From Engelhardtia mirabilis (GTDB lineage: Bacteria; Planctomycetota; UBA1135; GCA-002686595): DNA of 64,000 nucleotides. How positions within the stretch are numbered: the stretch's first letter is position 1; every line of letters starts with the position of its first letter. The translations under genes and the position numbers were made by a program. Of this stretch, positions 1 to 11,000 are shown piece after piece. Location: positions 930,001-994,000 of the forward strand of contig NZ_CP036287.1 of the NCBI RefSeq assembly GCF_007748095.1. Direction: 5' to 3'. A model generated the notes under the pieces. The model was given only the letters and a program-made list of their open reading frames with translations. It was not told where the DNA came from and ran no database searches.

Positions 1-14
1 TCACCGGCTCCCAC

Positions 15-53
15 TAGGCGGCGGCTTTGTGCCTGGCACCGTACGAACGCCAA
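15..53 (+). repeat. 39-bp palindromic element, copy A
   Basis: The copy begins TAGGCGGCGG, carries the core GTGCCTGGCACC and ends CGCCAA. Three further copies (8343, 11168, 55163) share its length and core. It lies seven bases after the stop of the minus-strand glycosyltransferase gene. The outer arms pair poorly here, so this is the least symmetric copy. Its repeated intergenic palindromic form resembles REP-type elements; whether any transposase mobilises it is not visible in this window. Confidence 0.8.
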
Positions 54-59
54 GCCCCC

Positions 60-1316
60 TCAGTGGGGCGCCTGGCGGGCTCGGTCGTAGATCGCGTCCA
101 GGCGTCCCCTGTACTCGCGCAACTCGAGCAGCTCCCCCGGCTCGCCCGCGCGCAGGGTCAGGAGGCGCTCGGGGTGCTCCACGAACTCGGTCAGGTGCCG
201 GCGCAGGTCCTCCACGTCGCCCACGCGGAAGGTCCGGCCGCGCCGTCCGATGCGCTCGCGCGGCGCGCCGCGGTCGGGCACCAGCACCGGCAGACCCAGG
301 CGCAGGGCTTCGTCCGTCGTGTAGCCGTGGGTCTCGAGGAACAGCGAGGGGTGCACCGCCAGGTCGCAGTGGGCCAGCCGCCTCGCCAGGTCGTCGGGGG
401 CGTAGGGGCCGTGGAAGGTCAGCGGCACCTGGCCGGCGGCGGCCTCGACCTCGGCGCGGTAGGCGGCATCGATGATCCCGCCGTGGTGGTGCAGCTCGAT
501 CGAGTCGGGCGGCAGTGTCGTCGCCGCCTCCACCAAGAGGTGCAGCCCCTTGCCGCGCACCAAGCCGCCCCAGGTGGCCACGTGCAGCGGCAGGTCGGGC
601 AGGCGCAGCTCGAGGGGACCGCGGGTCGGCGCGGGGGCCGCCGGGAACCCGATCGGCTCGAGGGTCAGGCCGGCCAGGAGCGGCACCCGGCGCAGGTATT
701 GGCTCTGGCTGTGGGACAGGGGCAGGATCGCTGCCGCGGCGGTCAGCTCGTCGCGAAAGGCCGCGCTCCGCGTTGCGAAGGGGCCGGCGACCGCGTCGGG
801 GCGAAGGCCCCCGCTGTGCGCGAGGCACTCCACGCAGGTCTGGGGGGTCACGTCCTCGGCGCACAGCACACGTTCGTCCCGCAGCCGAAAGAACAGCGGG
901 CAGATCGTGAACAGGTCGTGCAGGCTCACGACCACCGGAATCCCGCGCGCCGCGGCCAGCCGCACCGGCCCCGGACCGGTGATCGCGAAGTGGTGCACGT
1001 GGAGCAGATCCGGCCGCTCCGCGTCGAGGATGCGCTCGAAACGCGCGAGGTTCGCCGACGCGCCGCCCGCAGCGAAGCGCTCGATCTCCGTCTCGGTCGG
1101 CAGGCGTAGCACGGTCACGCCGCCGGCCTGCTCACGCTCCGGCCGCAGATCCCTGTTGCCGTCCCAACGCCCGCTCAGTCGCTCGGCGTTGCTGCCGGCC
1201 ACGACGCTCACCTCGTGCGCCGCTGCTTGGGCCGCAGCGAGGTGCTCCAAGTGAGCCTCGATCCCGCCCCGGGTCTCGGGCGGGAAGGAGTGGATGAGGT
1301 GCAGGAGGCGCGCCAC
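60..1316 (-). CDS. glycosyltransferase family 4 protein
   Basis: A 418-residue GT-B glycosyltransferase, probably cytoplasmic and acting on cell-envelope or exopolysaccharide glycans; donor and acceptor cannot be read from sequence. The N-terminus (LLHLIHSFPPETRGGIEAHL) is the usual GT4 acceptor-domain start with a glycine-rich loop, and the C-terminal half has the EX7E donor motif (ETHGYTTDE) followed by LGLPVLVPDRGAPRE. The start is GTG at 1316, six bases after a TAGCAT hexamer (1323-1328), suggesting a leaderless transcript. The gene ends beside palindromic element copy A. Family assignment is firm, specific function unknown. Confidence 0.9.
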   Translation of the reverse strand: MARLLHLIHSFPPETRGGIEAHLEHLAAAQAAAHEVSVVAGSNAERLSGRWDGNRDLRPEREQAGGVTVLRLPTETEIERFAAGGASANLARFERILDAERPDLLHVHHFAITGPGPVRLAAARGIPVVVSLHDLFTICPLFFRLRDERVLCAEDVTPQTCVECLAHSGGLRPDAVAGPFATRSAAFRDELTAAAAILPLSHSQSQYLRRVPLLAGLTLEPIGFPAAPAPTRGPLELRLPDLPLHVATWGGLVRGKGLHLLVEAATTLPPDSIELHHHGGIIDAAYRAEVEAAAGQVPLTFHGPYAPDDLARRLAHCDLAVHPSLFLETHGYTTDEALRLGLPVLVPDRGAPRERIGRRGRTFRVGDVEDLRRHLTEFVEHPERLLTLRAGEPGELLELREYRGRLDAIYDRARQAPH

Positions 1317-1322
1317 GCCGCG

Positions 1323-1328
1323 ATGCTA
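1323..1328 (-). promoter_or_regulatory. -10-like TAGCAT before the glycosyltransferase
   Basis: TAGCAT on the minus strand ends six bases before the GTG start at 1316, which puts the expected transcription start at or next to the start codon. The same spacing recurs before several genes in the window. No convincing -35 hexamer is visible. Confidence 0.5.
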
Positions 1329-1370
1329 GCGTGACGTGCTGCTCGAGGCCCGATGCGGGCACCGCTTCGC

Positions 1371-1709
1371 TCAGAAGTGGGCGTCGTAGCCCTCGGGGCT
1401 GAAGCCCACGAGGAAGGTCTTGCCCTTCTTGACCGTCGGCGCTCGCAGGTTGCCGGTCGGACCCAGGACGTGGTCCGCGAGGCGATCCGCGTCCTTCGCC
1501 GGGTCGAGCACCTCGAGCTTCTTGCCCTTCATGGCGACGACCTTCGACGCGCCCTTGAACAGCTCGGGGAGGTCCGCGGCGCCGTAGCGCTGCTTGCTGG
1601 CATTGACCGTCTCACGGACGGTGGCGCCGACCGACTCGATGTACGAGTCGGAGCGCGTGCAGCTCGTTCAGCCCTTGCGGTGGTAGTACCAGTCGATGCG
1701 CTTGGCCAT
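1371..1709 (-). CDS. ArsC-like thioredoxin-fold selenoprotein (in-frame UGA)
   Basis: Read from ATG at 1709, the frame is open for 112 residues apart from one TGA at codon 14 (1668-1670), and ends at TGA 1371-1373. The protein starts MAKRIDWYYHRKG, then the TGA residue, then TSC, giving U-T-S-C where ArsC/Spx-type relatives have a redox-active CxxC. Later segments (LPELFKGASKVVAMKGKKL, GPTGNLRAP, FLVGFSPEGYDAHF) follow the ArsC/Spx thioredoxin-fold pattern through to a natural end. A perfect 8-bp hairpin starts 16 bases after the TGA, where bacterial SECIS elements sit. The likely role is a selenol/thiol oxidoreductase; arsenate reduction is not shown. A nonsense mutation is the alternative, but the TGA falls exactly on the catalytic cysteine position and codon use stays normal throughout. 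Ordinary gene calling would miss this gene. No Shine-Dalgarno is seen. Confidence 0.82.
1631..1651 (-). promoter_or_regulatory. candidate bacterial SECIS hairpin
   Basis: On the minus strand CCGACTCG and CGAGTCGG form a perfect 8-bp stem around TACAT, 16 bases after the in-frame TGA. If the last G-C pair opens, the loop has seven bases and starts with G, matching the bacterial SECIS rule of a G at the start of the apical loop about 16-37 bases from the UGA. It lies inside the coding sequence, as bacterial SECIS elements do. Confidence 0.65.
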
Positions 1710-1839
1710 GGGACGGGTCGGGGTCAGGGGTCGCGGGAAAAGTTCGGCGGCGAGCGCCGCGCGAGGGGTGCAACCTAGGGCGCGGGGGGCGGCTGTTCCA
1801 CCGCTGGATCCCGACAGGCGCGGGGTCGGCGGTCGAGGC

Positions 1840-1845
1840 TAGGCT
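1840..1845 (+). promoter_or_regulatory. -10-like TAGGCT before the 1852 gene
   Basis: TAGGCT ends six bases before ATG 1852. It is one of a series of TANNNT hexamers at this spacing, consistent with a leaderless transcript. Confidence 0.5.
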
Positions 1846-1851
1846 CGGGTC

Positions 1852-3831
1852 ATGGGGGAGCGGCGCAGCAACGGACGGGAGCGTGGGCGGCGGACCGTCC
1901 TGGCCCGGGCCCTGGGCCTGGCAGCAGTGGCGCTGGTGGTGTTCTGGAGCGGCCATTGGGCGGCACCCGGCGGCGGTCAAGACGCGGGCGCGACCACGGC
2001 CGGCCTGCCGTCGGTGGAGCGGGGCGGGTCGACGCGACTCGACCGCGCCTCCGCGGTCCCCGTCGTCGCCGAGCCGGCGGCCCCGTTCTCGACGGGCGCA
2101 GCCCCTCGGCGGGTCGCGGTACAGGCTGCCCTGTTGGTGCGGGTCGTCGATTCCGACGGGCTGCCCGTCGAGGCCGCTGTCGTGGAGCTGGGCGCCTCGG
2201 GGCCCTTGGCCTCGACCGACCGCTCGGGCGAGGCGGGCTTCGACGCCAAAGACCTGGTCCGCGCGCCGCGCGACGCGCGCGATGGTCTGCCTCTGGTCAC
2301 GGCCCGGATGGAGGGCTACGGCGAGGCGGTCACTCACCTCGCGACCGGGATGCGAACCCTCGAGCTGGTGCTCGAGGCACCATGGCAGGCCCAGTTGGAT
2401 GTGCGAACCGAGGCCGGCGATCCGGTGGAAGCGGCGTCGATCCGCTGGCGTGGCGTGCACTTCGATTCCGGGAAGTCGCCCTGGAGCCGACCGACCGTCA
2501 CTGCGACCGCAGCCGGGACGTTCCTGATCGAACCCCTGAACGGACAGCTCGGCCAGGTGCTGGTGGAGTCGACCGACTTCGGGTCCGCCCTCGCCATGGT
2601 CGCCGCCGCGCGCCGGTCGGATTCCGACGCGCCGCGCCCGTGCAGAGTCGTGCTCGCAGGCCCGCTCACGATCGACGTCCGGGTCGTCGACGACCTGGGT
2701 CGACCCGTGGAGGGAGCGCGGGTGTGGCAGTGGATCGCCGGCATCTCGGACGCGGAGGACTCCGCCGGCCTCGAGCGGATCACCGATGCCGCCGGCCGCG
2801 CACGCATCCCCCAGGCCCGCGGCCCGGTCCCGACCGGGATCAGCCGGCTCCACGCCGACTGTGCCGGCCACCGACCGACACAGGTCTACCTGTCCGAGGA
2901 CGCGACCGAGCAGGGCCCCGTCACGATCACCCTCGAGCGCGCCGCGCGCCTGTCGGTCCACATGGTCGACGAGCGCGGCCGCGGCGTGCCGGGCATCGCG
3001 TTCTTGCAACGGCTCGAGACCCAAGGCCTGCGGATGCGCTTGTCCGGCGGCGCGGTGGGGGACGTGATCGAGCTCGACGCCGAGGGGCGCGGCGTGTTCG
3101 AGCGCGCGCCGACCTACCAGCCCATCGGTCTGCGCGTCGGCACCGCGTTCGCGTCGCAGCAGTACGGTCACATCCCCTGGGCGCAGGAGCTGCGCGCGCT
3201 CGAACCCGGAGAGGAGCGCGAGCAGACGGTCGTCCTCGCGGGCCACACCCGCCTCGAGCTGAGCCTCTCCGACGGTCGCGGCGAGTTCCTCGCGGGTCAG
3301 CTCCTGCTGACGCTCTTGTCCGCCGAGGGCGAGCCCGCCGGGCGCTACGACTCCTGGCGCGTGGACGTCAGCGACCTCGAGCCGACCCCGGTCTGGCTCC
3401 TCCCCGGTCGCTACGAGGTCTCGATCTGGCCCCGCGGCTGGGGGCAGTCGTTTCGCCGGGAGCTGGAGGTCGAAGGCGCGGACCAGCAGCAGGCCTTCGT
3501 CGTCGAGTCCGCCGGCGAGCTGACCGGGCGCCTGGTCGACCCTGAGGGTCGCCCCCACCAGGGCCAACGCATCTCGGCGAGTATCGGCGCGCAGATCGTG
3601 GCGACGGTCGCCAGTGACGAGTCAGGACGCTTCCGCGTTCGGGGCCTGGAGGGCGGCATCCAGTACCTGACCACCCTGGGATGCAGGTGGACCCTCGTCC
3701 GTAGCGGCGCCGAGGTCGTGCAAGCGAGGGGACCCGGATTCGACAACGGCCCCGGTTTCCACCCGGACCCCGATGCGATCCCCGGCGGAGTCACCGGGGA
3801 CATTGGTGAAGTCGTGGGAAGTCGAGACTGA
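1852..3831 (+). CDS. membrane-anchored carboxypeptidase-regulatory-like protein
   Basis: This 659-residue protein has a short basic N-terminus, one hydrophobic segment at about residues 16-30 (LGLAAVALVVFW) and a large predicted extracytoplasmic part. That part holds repeated beta-sandwich modules of the CarboxypepD_reg type: LLVRVVDSDGLPVEAAVVEL near 100, IDVRVVDDLGRPVEGARV near 275, LSVHMVDERGRGVPGIAF near 365 and LTGRLVDPEGRPHQGQRISA near 555, each followed by a D/S-x-x-G-R turn. There is no peptidase domain. Such modules are usually structural or binding folds. It is followed after 120 bp by a paralog of the same size, so the two are a tandem duplication. Function is unknown. Confidence 0.85.
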   Translation: MGERRSNGRERGRRTVLARALGLAAVALVVFWSGHWAAPGGGQDAGATTAGLPSVERGGSTRLDRASAVPVVAEPAAPFSTGAAPRRVAVQAALLVRVVDSDGLPVEAAVVELGASGPLASTDRSGEAGFDAKDLVRAPRDARDGLPLVTARMEGYGEAVTHLATGMRTLELVLEAPWQAQLDVRTEAGDPVEAASIRWRGVHFDSGKSPWSRPTVTATAAGTFLIEPLNGQLGQVLVESTDFGSALAMVAAARRSDSDAPRPCRVVLAGPLTIDVRVVDDLGRPVEGARVWQWIAGISDAEDSAGLERITDAAGRARIPQARGPVPTGISRLHADCAGHRPTQVYLSEDATEQGPVTITLERAARLSVHMVDERGRGVPGIAFLQRLETQGLRMRLSGGAVGDVIELDAEGRGVFERAPTYQPIGLRVGTAFASQQYGHIPWAQELRALEPGEEREQTVVLAGHTRLELSLSDGRGEFLAGQLLLTLLSAEGEPAGRYDSWRVDVSDLEPTPVWLLPGRYEVSIWPRGWGQSFRRELEVEGADQQQAFVVESAGELTGRLVDPEGRPHQGQRISASIGAQIVATVASDESGRFRVRGLEGGIQYLTTLGCRWTLVRSGAEVVQARGPGFDNGPGFHPDPDAIPGGVTGDIGEVVGSRD

Positions 3832-3939
3832 GTATCGCGTCACGCTGCGATCGACCGAGACACGGGCCCACCTCGCTGGTCCGAAAGGTGTCGCCGCAGA
3901 TTCACGGCGCTGATCGCCCGCGCCGTCCGATGACCAGGC

Positions 3940-3945
3940 TAGGTT
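3940..3945 (+). promoter_or_regulatory. -10-like TAGGTT before the 3952 gene
   Basis: TAGGTT ends six bases before GTG 3952. The context GGCTAGGTTCG closely resembles GGCTAGGCTCG before the paralog at 1852, so promoter and gene were probably duplicated together. Confidence 0.5.
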
Positions 3946-3951
3946 CGTTCC

Positions 3952-5847
3952 GTGGGCACCAGTGGCGAGAGCAAGGCTCCGATGCGATGGATGTTGGCCG
4001 GGTGTTCCCTCGCTGGCGTGTTGCTCCTCGCACTCGGCGGAGGGTGGATCGGGGGCGTGTCGGACCTCACACCGCCCGCGACCGAAGACCGGACCGCGGT
4101 CGTCCTTCCCGAGTCCACCAGCTCCGATCCAACGCCTCCGGGTGTGCCGATCTCGTCGCCCCGCGGCCCCGGCGGCGGCGCCCGGACTTCCGCGGAAACA
4201 GGTCGGCGCCCAACAGAACTCCCGGGCCTCGAGGTTCTCGTGCGGCGCCCGGACGGAAGCAGCGCTGCCGGGGCCGAGGTGCGTCTCGCCGGCGTGTCCG
4301 CGTGGAGCGCAATCGCCGACGGCGGTGGCCGGGTGCAGTTCGCGGCCGCGACCGTGGACGCGGCCCGGCGCCATTCGGATCCGCCGCTGGTGGTCGCCAC
4401 CCTGCGCGGCTTCGGAGAACGAGGCCGCTACTTGGCCGAAGGCGTCGCTCGAATCGAGCTGACCCTCGACGACCCCTGGTCCGCGTGCATCGCCGTGGTG
4501 TCGGCATCCGGAGCGCCGGTGGACGAAGTCGACCTTCGTTGGCACAGCGCGACTTCCCAAGGTCCATGGGTGGGCGTGGAGCGGTCGCGCCTGGGCCCCG
4601 GTCAGTTCCTGCTCGAGAACTTGGAAGCCGAGCGCGGCATCTTGATGGTCGAGGCTCCCGGGCGGCAGGCGGCCGTCGTCGAGCTGGTGGCGGCGAGGGT
4701 CGCGGATTCCCGCGCGCTGCCCGTCGATCGGATCGTCCTCGGCTCGGGTGGGCCGGTGACCGTCGAGGTGGTCGACGATCTGGGCCAGCCGCTCGCAGGA
4801 GCTCAGCTCACCCAGACGATCCACACGCCGTCGGAGGCCGCCGGTGCACTCAGCGCCCACCTGGAGTACATCACCGACGAGGCCGGCCGGGCGCAGGTCG
4901 AAGCCGTGCCCGCGTCGAACGGATCGGGGGGCTCGCTGATCGCCGTACGCTGCGAGGGACACCGCGAAGCAATCGTGATCGTCGACCGGTCGCAGTTCGA
5001 CGCTGGTCGGATCGTCGTCGAGCTGGAGCGTGCCGCACGCCTGCGCGTGCGAGTCGTGGACGCCGAAGGTCGCGGGGTGAGCGGCTTTGCGGTCCTGTCG
5101 GAGTTCAACGACCATGACTCGCGCGCGCGCCGCGCGGGGGTCATCTTCGGTGACCTGGTCGGGGTGGACGACGGCGGATACGGCGTCTTCGAGAGGGCGC
5201 CCGCCCGGCAGCGGCTGGAGCTGCGGGTCTTGTCCTCGGGCCATGTCGGGCTCGATGAACCCGACTTGTGGTCGCGTGAGATCCGGCGGCTGGAGCCGGG
5301 CCGAGAGCGCGAGGAGATCGTCGTGCTCGAGGATCGCTTGCGCGTCGACGTCGACCTGCGGGGCGGGGACGGTCGCCCGATCGCGGGGGTGGTCACCCTC
5401 ACGCCCGCCTGGGCGGTCGACCGCCGGCAGGCCTCGCGGGAGCGGCAGTCAGTCAGGGTCGAAGCGGGCCGCAGCGCGTGCCTTTGCGTGCGTACGGGGA
5501 GCTATGTGGTTCGCATCGCCCCGCACAACTGGATCGATGGCGTCGAGCAGGCAGTCGAGATCGAGAGCGACACCCGCAGCCTCGAGCTGGTGGTCGAATC
5601 CCTTGAAGAGGTCGCCGGGCGTTTGGTGGACGCCCTCGGCCAGCCCCTCGCGGGTGAACGCATCGGGCTGTCGGTGAAGCACAGGCTGCCTGTCTTCGCA
5701 GCCACCGACGAGATCGGCCGCTTTCGCTTCCGGGGAGTCCTCACCGCGCCCTCGGCGCTCGTGTTCGAGGGGCCCGGGGGGGCGCAGCTCTCGACCGCGC
5801 TCGACGGAGCGATCGGCGAGCTCGGTGACGTCGTGTGGCCGCGCTGA
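3952..5847 (+). CDS. membrane-anchored carboxypeptidase-regulatory-like protein (paralog)
   Basis: This 631-residue protein is a paralog of the gene at 1852: an N-terminal hydrophobic anchor (MLAGCSLAGVLLLALGGGW), a low-complexity Ser/Pro linker, then CarboxypepD_reg-like modules in the same order (LEVLVRRPDGSSAAGAEVRL, VTVEVVDDLGQPLAGAQL, LRVRVVDAEGRGVSGFAV, VAGRLVDALGQPLAGERIGL). Shared phrases such as YGVFERAPARQ / RGVFERAPTYQ confirm the relationship. The start is GTG 3952, placed by the TAGGTT hexamer upstream. LAGC could act as a lipobox, but it follows about 20 residues and the hydrophobic stretch continues, so a transmembrane anchor is preferred. The gene converges on the SGNH-like gene with only three bases between the stops. 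Confidence 0.85.
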   Translation: MGTSGESKAPMRWMLAGCSLAGVLLLALGGGWIGGVSDLTPPATEDRTAVVLPESTSSDPTPPGVPISSPRGPGGGARTSAETGRRPTELPGLEVLVRRPDGSSAAGAEVRLAGVSAWSAIADGGGRVQFAAATVDAARRHSDPPLVVATLRGFGERGRYLAEGVARIELTLDDPWSACIAVVSASGAPVDEVDLRWHSATSQGPWVGVERSRLGPGQFLLENLEAERGILMVEAPGRQAAVVELVAARVADSRALPVDRIVLGSGGPVTVEVVDDLGQPLAGAQLTQTIHTPSEAAGALSAHLEYITDEAGRAQVEAVPASNGSGGSLIAVRCEGHREAIVIVDRSQFDAGRIVVELERAARLRVRVVDAEGRGVSGFAVLSEFNDHDSRARRAGVIFGDLVGVDDGGYGVFERAPARQRLELRVLSSGHVGLDEPDLWSREIRRLEPGREREEIVVLEDRLRVDVDLRGGDGRPIAGVVTLTPAWAVDRRQASRERQSVRVEAGRSACLCVRTGSYVVRIAPHNWIDGVEQAVEIESDTRSLELVVESLEEVAGRLVDALGQPLAGERIGLSVKHRLPVFAATDEIGRFRFRGVLTAPSALVFEGPGGAQLSTALDGAIGELGDVVWPR

Positions 5848-5850
5848 GGC

Positions 5851-7002
5851 TCAGTCTTCGAAGGCCTGCGCGTAGGGATCGGCCGCGCCGTCTCGGCTGT
5901 CCCGGTGTCCGCCTATGGCGAGCTGCAGCATCCCGGCGATCAGCACCTCCCCGTCGGGATTGGGGTGGTTCTGGCGCAGGTGACCGGCGGGCCAGAAGAA
6001 CGCGCTCGGGGGCGCTCCCGCCGCGCGGGCGGCGTCGAACAGGCGGCGCGAGTCGAGGTAGGCGATGCCGCGCAGCTCGAGGCGCTCGAGCAAGTCGCGC
6101 TCGATCGCTGAGGGCGGCTGGGCGAGGGTCTTCGGCCCATTGAAGAGGACCAGCGCGAACTCGCCGCCGGCAGCCTCGGCGTCGTCGCGGGCGGCTGCGA
6201 TCAGCTCGAGGTTGAGGTCGAGCAGTTCGCGCTCGCGGTCGGTCGGGTCGAGGTCGCGGGCCTGGATCGGTGCGCCGAAGGGCGATGCGGGACCGGCCAG
6301 CCAAGCCAGGAGGTAGCTGGCGATACCCACCGGTTCGCGCTCGGCCACCTCGGCCAGGGTGCCGGGCTCGAAGGGCCGTTGCACCAGGTCGCCGTCTCCG
6401 TTCAAGGCAAAGCTCGGCTTCGCCCCCTCGCGCACGGCCAGGGCCGCGCGGGGTAGGTCCGCGTCGATCACGACCGCCAGCAGCACCAGCGGGCGGCGCC
6501 CCTCGAAGCGCGGCAGGGTGCTGCGCGCGAGCAGCATCGACTGGCCCAGGCCGAAGCCGGAGACGCCGTAGGTCAGCAGGCCGTGGGTCGCGCCCAGCTC
6601 CGAGTCGTTGACGTACCCGGTGTAGTTGGGCGTCACGAAGGACGCGCCGAAGAAGAGCACCGGGCGGCGCTCGCCGAGCCTGTCCTCGAAGGCGTGGTGC
6701 AGCGCCTCGTTCAAGAGCTCGGCCGCCCGCCAACCGACCATGGGGTCCGGCTCCATGTGCTCGTCGATGCGCTCGACGAGCTGCGGCTCGAAGCGCCCGC
6801 GCAGCTTCCAGTAGGCCTCGTCCCGATCGGGGTGGGCGTAGAGCCCCGCGCGGCGCAGGCCCTGGCCGAGGGCCCGCGCGGCCGGATCCGCGCCGAAGAG
6901 CATCCAGCGCAGGCCCAGCTCCGCTACGAGAGGAATGGCGAGCAGGGAGGCGACCAACACCCACTGCCGTCCGCGGCGGCGCTTCGCGGTCGGGGCGACC
7001 AT
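5851..7002 (-). CDS. membrane-anchored SGNH-hydrolase-like protein
   Basis: This 383-residue protein has a basic N-terminus and one anchor helix (WVLVASLLAIPLVAELGLRW), with the rest predicted outside the cytoplasm. FFGASFV stands where SGNH hydrolases have the GDS block, YGVSGFGLGQS follows, and NHPNPDGEVLIAGML near the C-terminus matches block V with its catalytic-type His. The replacement of GDS by GAS keeps the serine. Relatives act as esterases or in polysaccharide O-acetylation; the substrate here is unknown. It is paralogous to the next gene at 7112. Start ATG 7002 lies six bases after TAGCCT (7009-7014). Confidence 0.75.
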   Translation of the reverse strand: MVAPTAKRRRGRQWVLVASLLAIPLVAELGLRWMLFGADPAARALGQGLRRAGLYAHPDRDEAYWKLRGRFEPQLVERIDEHMEPDPMVGWRAAELLNEALHHAFEDRLGERRPVLFFGASFVTPNYTGYVNDSELGATHGLLTYGVSGFGLGQSMLLARSTLPRFEGRRPLVLLAVVIDADLPRAALAVREGAKPSFALNGDGDLVQRPFEPGTLAEVAEREPVGIASYLLAWLAGPASPFGAPIQARDLDPTDRERELLDLNLELIAAARDDAEAAGGEFALVLFNGPKTLAQPPSAIERDLLERLELRGIAYLDSRRLFDAARAAGAPPSAFFWPAGHLRQNHPNPDGEVLIAGMLQLAIGGHRDSRDGAADPYAQAFED

Positions 7003-7008
7003 GAACCA

Positions 7009-7014
7009 AGGCTA
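7009..7014 (-). promoter_or_regulatory. -10-like TAGCCT before the 7002 start
   Basis: On the minus strand TAGCCT ends six bases before ATG 7002, the same geometry as at 1316, 1852, 3952, 8269 and 24950. Confidence 0.5.
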
Positions 7015-7111
7015 GCCGGGGTCCGGGCCCGTGAGGCGGCCTGCGGGGGTCCGCGATGTTCGAGTAGCGCAAGGGACTCGGGGAGCCTACGGCCGATTCG
7101 CCGCCGGCGCT

Positions 7112-8269
7112 TCAGCGCGACGTCTCGGCCGGGTCCGTGGGTCCGACGGGGCTCCCGGCCCCCTCGCGCTTTGCGATCGCGCGGACCAGGAGCTGCGCGA
7201 TCACCTCTCGACCGGCCTCGTTGGGGTGGTTGGCCTCGGGGTGATCCGGCGGGTGGAAGTAGTCGCCCAGGTCGTCGCCGGCCGCAACCAGCGCCTCGAA
7301 TGCCGGCCGCGAGTCGATCACGTCGATGCCCGCGGTCTCGAGGTACTCGAGCACCGCGCGCTCGGTCGAGTCCGGCGGATAGCGCAGGGCGTCGGGCCCG
7401 TGGAACAGCACCACTGCGAAGTCCGCTCCGGCGTCACGCGCGGTGTCGCGCGCGCGGCCGAGCAGGGCCAGGTTGACCGCCAGGACCTGCTCGTGACGCT
7501 CGGCCCGCCGCCGCTCGGCGGACTGGCGCAGGGAGGGCAGGGGCGATTCGAGCCCGCTCAGCCAGGCCCACAAGTAGCTCGTGATCTCCACGGGCTCCCG
7601 CCCGACCGTCTCGCGCATGGTGCCGGGCGTGCAGGGCTCGATCGCCACGGTACCGTCGGTCTGGAGCGCGAAGCGCGGCTTCGGGCCCTCGCGCACGCCC
7701 ATGTTCGCGCGCGGCAGGTCCGCATCGGTGACCACGCCGAACAGGACCATTGGATCGCCCCCCGCGAAGCGCGGCAGCGTCTCACGCTCGAGCAGCCAGG
7801 ACTGGCCCAGGCCAAAGCCGCCCATGCCGTAGGTGAGCAGGCCGTGGCTCGCGCCCAGGGGCGAGTCGAGCAGGCGCAGGGTGTACTCCGCGTTGACGAA
7901 GGAGGCGCCGTAGAACAGCACCGCGCGCCGCGCGCCGAGCAGGGACTCCGCCTGGTGCTCGAAGGTGTCGCCGATCAGCACCGCGTTGCGCCAACCCAGC
8001 AGCGGATCCGGTCGCGTGTAGGTGTCGAACTGCTCGACCATCAGCGGCTCGAAGCGAGCGTGGAGCAGCCACCAGGCCTCGTCGTGGGAGAAGTCGGCGT
8101 AGAGGTCCGCGTGGCGAATCCCCGGTCCCAAACGGTTGGCGATCGGGTCGCTGCCGAACAGCATCCAGCGCAGGCCGGCTTCCGCGACGAAGGGGATCGA
8201 CAGCAGCGCGAGGATCGACACCGCTAGGCGGCGCCGCTTGCTGATTCCTGTGACCCGGGGACTCGGCAC
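7112..8269 (-). CDS. membrane-anchored SGNH-hydrolase-like protein (paralog)
   Basis: This 385-residue paralog of the 5851 gene keeps the same layout: basic N-terminus, single anchor (LAVSILALLSIPFVAEAGL), then RWMLFGSDP, LFYGASFVNAEYT, YGMGGFGLGQS, LFGVVTDADLPRAN and a C-terminal NHPNEAGREVIAQLL block. The two genes are in tandem and probably arose by duplication. The start is GTG 8269, six bases after TAGACT (8276-8281). The 109-bp gap and separate -10-like element suggest independent transcription. Enzymatic activity is inferred from fold motifs only. Confidence 0.75.
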   Translation of the reverse strand: MPSPRVTGISKRRRLAVSILALLSIPFVAEAGLRWMLFGSDPIANRLGPGIRHADLYADFSHDEAWWLLHARFEPLMVEQFDTYTRPDPLLGWRNAVLIGDTFEHQAESLLGARRAVLFYGASFVNAEYTLRLLDSPLGASHGLLTYGMGGFGLGQSWLLERETLPRFAGGDPMVLFGVVTDADLPRANMGVREGPKPRFALQTDGTVAIEPCTPGTMRETVGREPVEITSYLWAWLSGLESPLPSLRQSAERRRAERHEQVLAVNLALLGRARDTARDAGADFAVVLFHGPDALRYPPDSTERAVLEYLETAGIDVIDSRPAFEALVAAGDDLGDYFHPPDHPEANHPNEAGREVIAQLLVRAIAKREGAGSPVGPTDPAETSR

Positions 8270-8275
8270 GGGTCG

Positions 8276-8281
8276 AGTCTA
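8276..8281 (-). promoter_or_regulatory. -10-like TAGACT before the 8269 start
   Basis: On the minus strand TAGACT ends six bases before GTG 8269. It is another member of the short-spacing series. Confidence 0.5.
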
Positions 8282-8342
8282 CTCCTCGCCCGCGATTCGG
8301 ATCAGACCCCCGGTCGAGCACGAGCCGACCCATGGCGTCGGC

Positions 8343-8381
8343 TAGGCGGACGTCAGGTGCCAGGCACAAGACCGCCGCCTA
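8343..8381 (-). repeat. 39-bp palindromic element, copy C
   Basis: Read on the minus strand, this copy begins TAGGCGGCGG, has the core GTGCCTGGCACC and ends CGCCTA. The pairing continues outside the element: arm 8337-8349 pairs with 8375-8387 over 13 bp with one G-T type mismatch. It starts 12 bases after the clpB stop codon, so it could also serve as a transcript end. Confidence 0.8.
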
Positions 8382-8393
8382 ACCGACCGCTCG

Positions 8394-11000
<2,607 letters not shown>

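Noticed and set aside
1612..3567. A 651-codon minus-strand open frame
   Set aside because: Antisense to the CarboxypepD_reg gene at 1852; its low-numbered end overlaps the selenoprotein gene in a different frame.
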